Positions 22,398-30,989 of a stretch of 64,000 nt of DNA are shown piece by piece. The stretch covers positions 868,001-932,000 of the forward strand of contig JADEYG010000015.1 of the NCBI GenBank assembly GCA_016906335.1. Direction: 5' to 3'. Origin of the DNA: Novakomyces olei. Its lineage: Eukaryota > Ascomycota > Novakomycetes > Novakomycetales > Novakomycetaceae. The notes under the pieces were generated by a model. The model was not told where the DNA came from. It saw nothing but the letters and a program-made list of their open reading frames with translations, and made no database searches. The stretch's first letter is position 1. Every line of letters begins with the position of its first letter. Position numbers and translations under genes: made by a program.

Positions 22398-24259
22398 ATG
22401 GATGCAGCTGGTCTTTTGTCAGCCCGGGTTTCACTGGATGATTTATTACGGAATCCCCTCGAGTTTAAACGGGCTTCTGCGAATGTAAGCAGTGACACAA
22501 CTTCTGCTTTGCAAATGTCAGGGCACAATATTATAATCTTGGGCGAAAAGGCTGGTCAGTTACGGAAACGAGATCATAGTGAGAGCGATAGTGAAGGTCG
22601 AAATAGAAATGAAAATAGTTCGGGAAGTCTCAGCAAAGATCAATCAAAGGACCACGGAAATGAAGATTTCAAAGACGAAGCTGAATCTGAGGACGATCTG
22701 CCTGTACCAAAACGCGTACTTGTCCCCCAGAGTTCCGTATCTTCGCGTTGGCAGGATATTATACCCCCACCAGCTGGTCTGATGAACCTGGGCAACACGT
22801 GCTTTATGAGCTCTGTTTTACAGCTGCTTTTAAACAGTGCGCCATTGACGCGCTTCTTACAGTCAGCACAACACAGTGGCGAATGCCGTATGCATGCGTG
22901 TACTTTATGCTGTATGGAAGAGTTGGTGGGCAAGGCTTTCAACAAAAGTGGCGGCAGATCTGCTCGGGCTTTACGTCCTACGGCAATGCTGTCTCTTTTA
23001 CCCAAAATAAATCGCAGTTTTCGGCTTTATCGTCAGGAAGATGCCCACGAGTTTTTGCGGTCGCTCTTAGACTCGTTTCAAAATGCTTTGCTGCAAACTA
23101 AGGAATTACGATCACTAGATCATTCCTCGAAGGAGACTTCGCTTATTTACCGGATATTTGGCGGTTACCTGCGCCAACAAGTTCGATGTTTGGAGTGTCA
23201 GTATTGTAGCAATACTTACCAGACTTTCCTCGATCTCTCCCTTGACGCAGAGTATTCGTCATTGCAAAAGGCCTTAGCCTCTTTTTGCCGGCCCGAAATT
23301 TTACGTGGCGGCAACCAGTATCGCTGCGACAAGTAAGCTGTATTTGTCTTACCTTTCCATGGCTTAGTTTTGAGGGTCAAGTCAATTATCTTTACTCTTT
23401 ATTGCTGCTCAATGTGCCACATCATATCTTGAATCTTTTTTGCTTTTTATTTCTAGCGCCGTGTTTTATCGTTAATTCCGCGAATAAATAGTTATTTTAT
23501 CATTTTCTAACTATTAGGTGCCGACACAATGTCGATGCGGAAAAGCATGTGGCCATTTACCAATCGCCGCCTTTATTGACCATCCATTTTAACCGCTTCG
23601 CATTTTCTGGCTCAGCTGCCAGACTGACAAAAGTTACAAAGCGCATTGAATACCCTGAACTGCTTGATATTACGCCTTATTGTGCAAGTTCTGAAAGCAG
23701 GTCTAACGGTCAGAGCACAAAAAGGCGTCGGAAGACGTTTGACAGAGGTCCCAGGTTGTACAAGCTTACTGGTGTATTAGTACATTCTGGATCAAGTACG
23801 CGTAGTGGTCATTACTACTGCTATGTACGTGCGTCAAACAATATGTGGTATTCTTACGATGATGACCTTGTATCTTCTGCAAAGCTTCGTCACGTCCTGG
23901 CGCAACAGGCGTACATCCTACTTTACTCTGCTGCGGAAGATTCCCCTGCAGAGACAGAGTCAGCCAGGCAAGTCAATGGATCGCAAAAGACGGGTGTAAA
24001 GTTTAATGCCGAGACAAACAAATTGCAGTCTGTTAAAAGGATGGGCAATGAATCTGGGTCAGAACAGGACCGCGAGCGACTTTCGGCACATTCGCCATTT
24101 TCAGTACAGAAACCCGATATTACACGACCACCTAAACCTGTGCCTGAACTACAGCAATCGTCTTCTTCGTCCTTATTACTGCCAAAGGCGGGTCGTAACG
24201 GATCAAGGGACAAACGGGTATTTCGTATGAAGAACCGAACAGGTAGAGGCCACTTTTAA
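22398..24259 (+). CDS. Ubiquitin carboxyl-terminal hydrolase (USP36/Ubp16-like)
   Basis: Exons 22398-23332 and 23518-24259 with a 185-nt intron; 558 aa. An acidic, Ser-rich N-terminus of about 125 residues is followed by the USP (C19) catalytic domain: Cys box PAGLMNLGNTCFMSSVLQLL, the helix YRQEDAHEFLRSLLDSF, zinc-finger Cys pairs (VRCLECQYC and YRCDKCRHN, the second completed across the splice), and the His box HSGSSTRSGHYYCYVR with WYSYDDDLV. The basic, low-complexity tail ends RMKNRTGRGHF. The order GNTCFM...LCCMEELV...PTAMLSLLPKINRSFRLYRQEDAHEF is that of USP36/USP42 and yeast Ubp16-type nucleolar enzymes. It removes ubiquitin from proteins; the nucleolar site is inferred. Confidence 0.9.
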
Positions 24260-24329
24260 CTCCCGTATCAAGGCCAAAATGTACATATATCAACTAATGA
24301 AACGATACTAATACAAGAAAGCTGTTCAT

Positions 24330-24644
24330 CTATGAGGTTTTTACACATCTACAGTAGCTTGGACGATAGGATTGGGGGGAACAGAAATACATTAACAAAA
24401 ATCCAATACGCAAAAGCAGATATAATGATACGTGTCTTTTCTCGTGTGTTGCAACGCCATGATCGACAAGAGGCTCGTCGTCATGGCGTTCTGCGTTCAA
24501 GGGCACTGGCCGAAACCAGGCAAAGCCATCTCGACGAGCTAAGCTCGCCCAGTGGCGTAGTGCGTTCAAAAAGATCAAAATAAAGCTTTGGATGAGCCTG
24601 AAAGGCCAGGAAGTTTGTAAGCGTTTGAAGATGCCCCAACACAT
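24330..24644 (-). CDS. Unknown 104-codon frame in inverted-repeat unit, copy 1
   Basis: Open frame in the left copy of the duplicated unit, 104 codons, start MCWGIFKRLQTSWPF. It has two hydrophobic stretches (about residues 15-29 and 73-89) separated by a charged, His/Arg/Asp-rich middle. A TATA-like element (tataaatagg, minus strand, near 24743-24752) lies about 100 bp upstream. Compared with the right copy it differs by two residues within the shared region (Thr/Ser, Ala/Val), and its last ~14 residues differ because of a one-base difference in a C run plus the end of homology. No family is recognised. It could be a small membrane protein or non-coding sequence that happens to be open. Confidence 0.35.
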   Translation of the reverse strand: MCWGIFKRLQTSWPFRLIQSFILIFLNALRHWASLARRDGFAWFRPVPLNAERHDDEPLVDHGVATHEKRHVSLYLLLRIGFLLMYFCSPQSYRPSYCRCVKTS

Positions 24645-24906
24645 CGTAGAGAGTTGTTTGTCACAGTAGAATAGCGCACGTTCAGAGTCACGAGGTATGT
24701 CAGACGGTTGGTTTTTGGGCGAGGATCAAAGAGCGAGGTCCCGCCTATTTATACTTTAGTGGAGGCGGCCGCCAACGGCTGCTTACTAATAGACGTTGGG
24801 ATCTAGATTGCGGTCCATTAACGGCCGAAACCTGGGATGTCAGGTGTCCGTGAGAATCCACTGCACATAGACTGGAATGTGTGAATCACAACACGGTCAC
24901 GTGACT
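24372..24906 (-). repeat. Inverted duplicated unit, copy 1 (~535 bp)
   Basis: Near-identical, in opposite orientation, to 30011-30530. It carries a CACGTG palindrome at the inner border, a TATA-like box, a 104-codon frame and an internal hairpin at 24453-24490. It has a 23-bp GC-rich segment (24758-24780, containing the palindrome ggcggccgcc) that the other copy lacks. The other copy has a short duplication of tcaatgaag that this one lacks. Confidence 0.93.
24453..24490. other. Perfect 10-bp stem hairpin inside the duplicated unit
   Basis: AACGCCATGA and TCATGGCGTT are separated by 18 bases, which can extend the stem further (CGAC/GTCG with a one-base bulge). The same hairpin is conserved in the second copy. 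Confidence 0.85.
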
Positions 24907-25384
24907 TGCGAGTAGCAAACAAGTATTGATACATCCAAGACTATATTTAACGTTCAGGAGATGATATGGAATATTGAAAATCAAATTCCTTTTTTCATCA
25001 TATTAATCATTCTGGTGTCCCGCGTGTACTTGTTAGCAATGTGGCGGCAATACACGTAGGCACGGTCCTTTCTAAATAAGAAAAAATTGCAAAATGACCT
25101 TTCTCTGTAAAGCAGCTGAGTCCAATATGTCACTTTTCGATGGGCGCATTTGTATCTGTTGATATTTTCTGATAATGATCCGGCAAACAATTCAGCCTGG
25201 AAGACTTGTCTACGGACAATGCATTTGCGTAGCTAATCGTTATTAACTCCTTAAATTTTTGTACCAGATTGAATAGATTTGCGCGAGCGCAATCGTAAAT
25301 GACTAAACGCACTTTTAAAACTTTTTCGCAGCACGATAAGAGTCTCAATAGTATATACACTTGATTATGGCTTCCCATCCAAAT
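24907..25384. other. Spacer between repeat copy 1 and RUD3
   Basis: About 480 bp between the duplicated unit and the RUD3 stop codon. Two short minus-strand frames (about 70-80 codons) are open, but they have no recognisable family, splice structure or codon signal. Nothing supported. Confidence 0.5.
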
Positions 25385-27256
25385 TTAGTGCCGCTGATTG
25401 CTAGAAGACGCAGGATTCGGAGTTGGCGGAGCAGAAGTCGAAGCACCAGTAGAAGCACCAGCTTCCCGTTCCAGAAAGCTAATGAATTGGCTCGATACCG
25501 ATTCGCCTCTGTGATTATCTGACAGGACCGAGTTTAAAGTACTACTTGATCCATGACGCGATAAAAACAAATCTGCTCCGCTGTCGCCAATTGGACTACG
25601 CAAAGAGCTCCCCGATGATTTTATAAGGCCAGCAGTGGCTTGCTGATCTTCTGTCCACTCCAGCATAGAAGCAATTAATTGTAAGACTTCGAAACGTTTT
25701 GTATCTGTCCGTGGCAGAGACAAGAAAGACAGAAAAAGATTCGTAACAAGTTGCTTGTCCACCATTTCGTCAGCAGCACCCTTGCGTAGCAGCTTTGCTG
25801 CTTTTATCAAATGTTCATTGAGTATTACTGCCTCATGTCTCAACTTGCCAATCAAAAGATTCTTTTCTTTGATAGAATGCTCAAACACGCAGAGCCGCTC
25901 CCGTTCTTGCTCCGCAGTTTCGGCCCGGATAGTGACGTCACGCAATTGCCGTTCCAACTCACTAACGCGTTCGGAAAGCACGTCAGTCTTGATCTGCGAG
26001 GCCTCAACACTTTCCCTTAACTCACGTTTACGCTCTTCTTGTACCAGACTCAGAGCTTGCCGCAATGCACTATTCTCTTCTATATGTTCCAGCTGAATTT
26101 TTTCTACTTCAGCCTCAAACTGGGAAACGTTCTCTTCCAAAGACCGGATGCGATCCTTTGACGCTTCTCTTGCACGACGTTCCTCCATAGCCATAGCCTC
26201 CCAGTCTGTTACTTCCTTGACCAAACGCTCACAGTGCATGCGTGCGTCATGCTCAGCAGCAATCAATTGCATTCTTTCATCACGCCAGTCGGTGTTGAGG
26301 TCATTTGCGCTTTCTTTTAGAGCCGATATCTGTTCCGAGAGCTTTTGAGCCTCTTCGTTGGAGATAGCCAATTCTCTGTGTAGTCTCTCTAATGCATCAT
26401 CTTTAGCCTTAACGCTCGCCTCTAATTGATCAATAATCTGTCTGTTCTCTCTAATTTCATCTTCATCAGCTTGAATGCGTTCGCTCACACTTTTTTTGAT
26501 ATTAGCCAGCTTTGAAAGCAGTCCCCGATACTGTGCGTCTAACTGTGACTTTTCATGCTCCAGTTTTGCAGCGCGTGCCTTCCAATCGTCCAGTTCTCCA
26601 TTTTTTTGTTGATCCGTAGAAGCGGCTGCAAGACGCGTTTCCAGTTGGTGCACATTATCCTCGAGCTCTTTAATACGCTGGTCTTTTCCATCGCTAGCTG
26701 TGTTGTCCTCATCAGCCTTGAGCTCATCAACCTGGATCTCATCAGAGCCTGATTTACCTGCTCCTCGCTCCTTCAATCCGCCTCTTGACTCCTGCCTTTC
26801 ATCTCCCTCGCTGGCTGCCTCTACAGAAGAATCTTGGATATTTATAGCACCTCCATCTATAGAGGGCACACCTCCAAACGAATCAGGTTCTACAGGGCAT
26901 TCCTGAGTTGTATGGCTCGCTTGTGAGTCCTCAGGCACGTCCACATTCTGGTCCTGTGATTGCGACTTGGTTGGCAGTTCATTTGGAGGCAGTTTCTCTT
27001 CTTCGTCATAAACTTCAGTCGGGACCTGTGTCTGATCTCCGTTTTGAGATTCGCTTTGACTCTCTGCTTGATTCTGCGTTTGTGAAGCCTTCTTCTTCTT
27101 ATTCCTCTTCTTCTTGGACTTGCTTTCTACGGAAAGGTTTTCATGACGCTCAGGCTCCCGTTCAGCGTCTACTTGTTCTGTTGTACTCGTCAGTCTACCA
27201 AGCGCGTATTGTATGGCTAAACGGCAGGGGGCTTTACCTTGAACTGCGAGCGGCAT
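25385..27256 (-). CDS. RUD3: Golgin Rud3 (GRAB-domain coiled-coil protein)
   Basis: Single exon, 623 aa. The N-terminus is basic and Lys-rich (KSKKKRNKKKKASQTQ near residues 46-61). A Glu/Ser/Gln-rich region runs to about residue 190, then ~300 residues of heptad-rich coiled coil. The C-terminal GRAB (GRIP-related Arf-binding) domain follows near residues 500-545: LVTNLFLSFLSLPRTDTKRF then EVLQLIASMLEWTEDQQATAG. Rud3/GMAP-210 proteins bind Arf1-GTP at the cis-Golgi and tether ER-to-Golgi vesicles. The Ser/Pro-rich tail is variable. The start at 27256 is the first Met of the frame; a later start is possible. A 22-bp GC palindrome lies 14 bp upstream of it. Confidence 0.9.
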   Translation of the reverse strand: MPLAVQGKAPCRLAIQYALGRLTSTTEQVDAEREPERHENLSVESKSKKKRNKKKKASQTQNQAESQSESQNGDQTQVPTEVYDEEEKLPPNELPTKSQSQDQNVDVPEDSQASHTTQECPVEPDSFGGVPSIDGGAINIQDSSVEAASEGDERQESRGGLKERGAGKSGSDEIQVDELKADEDNTASDGKDQRIKELEDNVHQLETRLAAASTDQQKNGELDDWKARAAKLEHEKSQLDAQYRGLLSKLANIKKSVSERIQADEDEIRENRQIIDQLEASVKAKDDALERLHRELAISNEEAQKLSEQISALKESANDLNTDWRDERMQLIAAEHDARMHCERLVKEVTDWEAMAMEERRAREASKDRIRSLEENVSQFEAEVEKIQLEHIEENSALRQALSLVQEERKRELRESVEASQIKTDVLSERVSELERQLRDVTIRAETAEQERERLCVFEHSIKEKNLLIGKLRHEAVILNEHLIKAAKLLRKGAADEMVDKQLVTNLFLSFLSLPRTDTKRFEVLQLIASMLEWTEDQQATAGLIKSSGSSLRSPIGDSGADLFLSRHGSSSTLNSVLSDNHRGESVSSQFISFLEREAGASTGASTSAPPTPNPASSSNQRH

Positions 27257-27260
27257 TGCT

Positions 27261-27291
27261 CAAAAGCTTTTGGCGCCGCCGGCGGCGCCAA
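27261..27291. promoter_or_regulatory. Paired palindromes before the RUD3 start codon
   Basis: CAAAAGCTTTTG (27261-27272) is a perfect 12-bp palindrome. It overlaps a perfect 22-bp palindrome at 27270-27291 with core GGCGCCGCCGGCGGCGCC. Both lie in the divergent RUD3/PEX16 spacer, immediately 5' of the RUD3 ATG. They could form a stable hairpin in the RUD3 leader or be a dimeric-factor site; the function is inferred. Confidence 0.6.
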
Positions 27292-27586
27292 TTGTTGTTT
27301 TACTATACAATCAGAGTAATCGTTGTGACGAAACTGCTTTGGCCGCGTTGCAGCTTTCGACAGGTTAGAACTTTACTCTAATTGCTCTTGTTCGCAAGTC
27401 TATATTTTGTTTTGTACAACGTACCGTATACAATTAGTAATTTCGATAAATAATTAAATAAATTATCGCGCTTACTGCGTATTTAATTTAGTCTGTTCGC
27501 CGTGGCACTGCCCTATATATAGCGATCAATAAAACGAATAATACCGCAGCAATTTACATTAGAGGCAACGGTCGAGTGAGTGCGCA

Positions 27587-28903
27587 ATGGACGCATATCG
27601 GTCGTGGCTAATCCAAAACGCCGAGCAGATTGCTTCGATCGAGAGCAATTTGAAAAGCCTTACTTTTTTCTTACCAGGTACTTTAGTAATCTTGCAAATT
27701 GCTCACTGGTGACAGGTCGGTTTAAAGAGGCCGAAATCGCTACGGAGTCAGGTATTACTACGCTCTATTATTGGCCATTGATCTAACTCTCAAAGTGCAT
27801 AGTTTTGTAAACTTGGTGGCGATCTTCCATGACAGTATACTGTTGCGCGTGGTGGATAGCCTGCCACCGTCAGTACGACCGCACGCTACCGCTCATGGAC
27901 GGTATACAAAACATTGGATCAGGCACAAGCAGTACTACCGTCTCGCGTTATCGCTCGTGGTTACGCGACAAGTGGAGTTGCTTTTGGAAATGGTAGCACG
28001 GAAAAGATTTGGCGATCAGGGTCGCTGGCGTATGGTTGTCGGCTTGGAAGGTTTCAAGTATGATTTATTGGTTTTGCCTCACTTTCTGTTGTTTGACGCC
28101 TTATCCATCTCCGTTTTGACTTTGATTCTACTTTTATTCGATTCTAGTTTGCCTTGCTTTTAAATTCATTGATTCTAATAAACAGGTCGATTTGTAGACT
28201 CTTTCTGCTAAAACTCACGGGAGGTCGGCTCGTTTTAACGTCTCCTTTGCCCGAGCGAGATCTAGATCCAGCGTTACTTGGTGAACTTGATGTTGCGCTT
28301 GAAAGGCTTCATGCTCAGAACCAAAATACGAAACTGTCACCCGCGACGATGACAAGTTCTTACTATTTGAAACGTACGCGTCGCTTCATGGATCCACTTC
28401 CAGGTCCTACTGGGTCCGACGTGATAAACTACCTCGACAGCAAAGTCTTATCTGCCGATATGGTACAGCAACCAAGACTGCTGTTGCACACATTAAGTCC
28501 GCTTGGCCAGGCGGCTGAGGTACTATATATATTGAGGCCTTTTATCTATGCACTGGCAATCAAACGTTGGGGGTTTCGAACTTGGCGCCCTTGGCTCTTG
28601 GGTGCCTTGTTAGACTACACTGCTCAGACTCTTTTGCGAAGAGCTTTAGATACACCTGGAAGCGGTGTGCCTGGAGGTCTGTTAGGGCTTTCTCAGCTCG
28701 AGGATCAAGAGTTGCGCGTGCGCTCTGGTGATATGGCTTGGTGGATTATGCGGGGCGCTGCTTATGACGCTACAGTTGGATCCGTTATTAAACATTTGGG
28801 CCGATACTTTGGGGATTCTCGTAACCCAGTGTCTGCTGTCATTGGCATGCTCTTGAATGATTATGACTTTTTGGTTTCACAGAATTTCTACGCTACGACT
28901 TGA
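27587..28903 (+). CDS. PEX16: Peroxin 16 (peroxisomal membrane biogenesis protein)
   Basis: Exons 27587-27677, 27716-27751, 27796-28057 and 28186-28903; introns of 38, 44 and 128 nt; 368 aa. Splicing rebuilds the N-terminal family signature NLKSLTFFLPGRFKEAEIATE followed by SVHSFVNLVAIFHDSILL. Later come YRLALSLVVTRQVELLLEM, GRWRMVVGLEGFKSICRLFL, a central hydrophobic pair (LHTLSPLGQAAEVLYILRPF, LAIKRWGFRTWRPWLLG) and a C-terminal region. Pex16 is an integral peroxisomal (or ER-to-peroxisome) membrane protein that acts with Pex3/Pex19 in membrane-protein targeting. Its presence argues against a Saccharomyces-type yeast, which lacks it. The second exon is only 36 nt. It is divergent from RUD3. 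Confidence 0.92.
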
Positions 28904-29001
28904 GTTATGTAATGAGAATATCGGTTTTTGGTATTCAAGGCAATAAATACCTAATACTTTTGAATAACAGAGTCCGATAATCCTGCCTGAATTTATTATT
29001 A

Positions 29002-29386
29002 ATGACAAGCCAACCGAATTTATGCCAATATTACTGTCTTACAATGTCATATCAGGCTCGGCCATGTGACCAACATGTGTGTGAGCTTGAAACGGAGGTG
29101 GAGACCAAAAATAAGCGGTCAGTCAAAAAAGCGCATAAATATTTTGAAAATAGACCTGATCTCTTGCCGGTCATGAGCGTCGCACTTTTCTGGGTTTGCT
29201 TTACCTGCTTTACTATATGCGCTTCGACCAAAGGAATGGATTTACGCCATCGTGCTACAGGTCGCAATGTACAATAGTTATTTTTATCTGATATTGATAC
29301 TGCAGAATGACGAATTGTTACTGGAAGCTAAACCGCCGATTAAAAAGGCACCACGTGCCTTTCGAGATGAGGAAGTGCATCGTTAG
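29002..29386 (+). CDS. Small single-pass membrane protein, unrecognised (weakly B12D/NDUFA4-like)
   Basis: Proposed exons 29002-29268 and 29306-29386 with a 37-nt GT...AG intron; 115 aa, or 101 aa if the second Met (29044) is used. It has a charged N-terminus, then RPDLLPVMSVALFWVCFTCF, a single hydrophobic segment, and a charged tail ending PRAFRDEEVHR. Small proteins of the B12D / complex I MLRQ (NDUFA4) type share the layout 'RPxLxP, one membrane segment, short basic tail', but the similarity is weak. It sits downstream of PEX16 on the same strand. The intron length and branch-like sequence agree with its neighbours, which is the main support. Confidence 0.4.
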
Positions 29387-30010
29387 CAGGCTTCTTACGG
29401 GGAAAGATTGCCAAATTTCTTACCCTGAACGAAAATTTTATATGTGTTTGGGCAGTTTTGGCTTGAGTCTTTTCATTACAGGGTGCACCTCTGTTGATAT
29501 ATAAACACTGTTTTCTTAATGGGATTCGATATTATTAGTTATTTCAAATACTTTTGCTCTATCGATTCCGCGTACAATTTTATGCTGATTGGACGAAAAC
29601 TATACGAAGCAGGTACTTGGATAATATTTGAACAAGCTCTGATTAATGTAGCAATTACAACATTATGTCAATATTATTTGGTATTGCACGATTACCTGTT
29701 GTATGCTATACTAGATTGACTCTAGAGACTTATGCTTGAAAAATCCAAATATATTGAATTGAACGCAACACGTTTTTAAAGCTGTGTCTTAGTCGATATC
29801 AAACTGATTAAAATCATTGATTTCCCCTTTGCTTATATCTTTTGTATCTCTTATTTAACCCATCAATATGGTATTTTGTATTGAGTCACGTGGAAGTCGC
29901 GTTATGTACATATTTCAATTGTCTATTTCATTTCGCATCATTCATCAACTTGTAAATTTTATATGTATGTTTTTATTATCAATTGCAATCAAATTTATAT
30001 ATATGGAGAG
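29387..30010. other. Spacer before repeat copy 2
   Basis: AT-rich sequence between the small membrane-protein gene and the right copy of the duplicated unit. Several short open frames are present, none with recognisable features. Confidence 0.5.
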
Positions 30011-30530
30011 AGTCACGTGATCGTGTTGTGATTCACACATTCCAGTCAATGAAGTCAATGTGCAGTGGATTCTCACGGACACCTGACATCCCAGGTTTCG
30101 GCCGTTAATGGACCGCAATCTAGATCCCAACGTCTATTAGTAAGCAAAGTATAAATAGGCGGGACCTCGCTCTTTGATCCTCGCCCAAAAACCAACCGTC
30201 TGACATACCTCGTGACTCTGAACGTGCGCTATTCTACTGTGACAAACAACTCTCTACGATGTGTTGGGGCATTTTCAAACGCTTACAAAGTTCCTGGCCT
30301 TTCAGGCTCATCCAAAGCTTTATTTTGATCTTTTTGAACGCACTACGCCACTGGGTGAGCTTAGCTCGTCGAGATGGCTTTGCCTGGTTTCGGCCAGTGC
30401 CCTTGAACGCAGAACGCCATGACGACGAGCCTCTTGTCGATCATGGCGTTGCAACACACGAGAAAAGACACGTATCATTATATCTGCTTTTGCGTATTGG
30501 ATTTTTGTTAATGTATTTCTGTTCCCCCAA
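30011..30530 (+). repeat. Inverted duplicated unit, copy 2 (~520 bp)
   Basis: Near-identical to the reverse complement of 24372-24906. It starts with AGTCACGTGA and has a TATA-like box at 30149-30159. It lacks the 23-bp GC-rich segment of copy 1 and carries an extra tcaatgaag. The two units point away from each other, with about 5.1 kb (RUD3, PEX16, small gene) between them. Confidence 0.93.
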
Positions 30531-30555
30531 ATCTGCCCTGCAAATCTTCCAGTAG
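30259..30555 (+). CDS. Unknown 98-codon frame in inverted-repeat unit, copy 2
   Basis: 98 codons, start MCWGIFKRLQSSWPF, tail PKSALQIFQ. A TATA-like box lies about 105 bp upstream. It shares all but two residues with the left copy over the first ~90 positions. Two hydrophobic segments suggest a small membrane protein if translated. Of the three single-base differences seen in the shared coding part, one is synonymous and two are not. Family unknown. Confidence 0.35.
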   Translation: MCWGIFKRLQSSWPFRLIQSFILIFLNALRHWVSLARRDGFAWFRPVPLNAERHDDEPLVDHGVATHEKRHVSLYLLLRIGFLLMYFCSPKSALQIFQ

Positions 30556-30659
30556 ACTGTAGGTAAAGTATATTCCTAGTTCCCAGTAAGAGCCACGACG
30601 CATGTGATCGTGATGATCGGTTGCATTCCAGCATAATTCTAAATCTAATCTAATCTTTT

Positions 30660-30912
30660 TTATTGTATTTATTGTATTTATTGTATTTATTGTATTTATT
30701 GTATTTATTGTATTTATTGTATTTATTGTATTTATTGTATTTATTGTATTTATTGTATTTATTGTATTTATTGTATTTATTGTATTTATTGTATTTATTG
30801 TATTTATTGTATTTATTGTATTTATTGTATTTATTGTATTTATTGTATTTATTGTATTTATTGTATTTATTGTATTTATTGTATTTATTGTATTTATTGT
30901 ATTTATTGTATG
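30660..30912. repeat. Nonanucleotide minisatellite (tttattgta)n
   Basis: About 28 near-perfect 9-bp copies, lying 130 bp past repeat copy 2 and about 80 bp before the tubulin cofactor gene. The open frame through it (Tyr-Leu-Leu repeats) is an artefact. Confidence 0.96.
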
Positions 30913-30989
30913 CTATGTTATTCAGATTAATTTAATTATTAAATATATATTTATGGCCATATGTTGTACATTTATTTTAATTCGCGTGT

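Noticed and set aside
24981-25378. Two short minus-strand frames between repeat copy 1 and RUD3
   Set aside because: No family resemblance, no splice signals linking them, and average length for chance frames in AT-rich DNA.
27213-27256. Possible 43-nt intron at the very start of RUD3
   Set aside because: GT and AG borders exist, but removal would shift the frame away from the long coiled-coil frame.
24372-30530. LTR or terminal-repeat element explanation for the inverted units
   Set aside because: Kept only as an alternative: no clear TG...CA ends, target-site duplication, or element-coding sequence was seen between or beside the copies.
30663-30935. 90-codon frame of Tyr-Leu-Leu repeats
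   Set aside because: Product of the 9-bp minisatellite reading frame.
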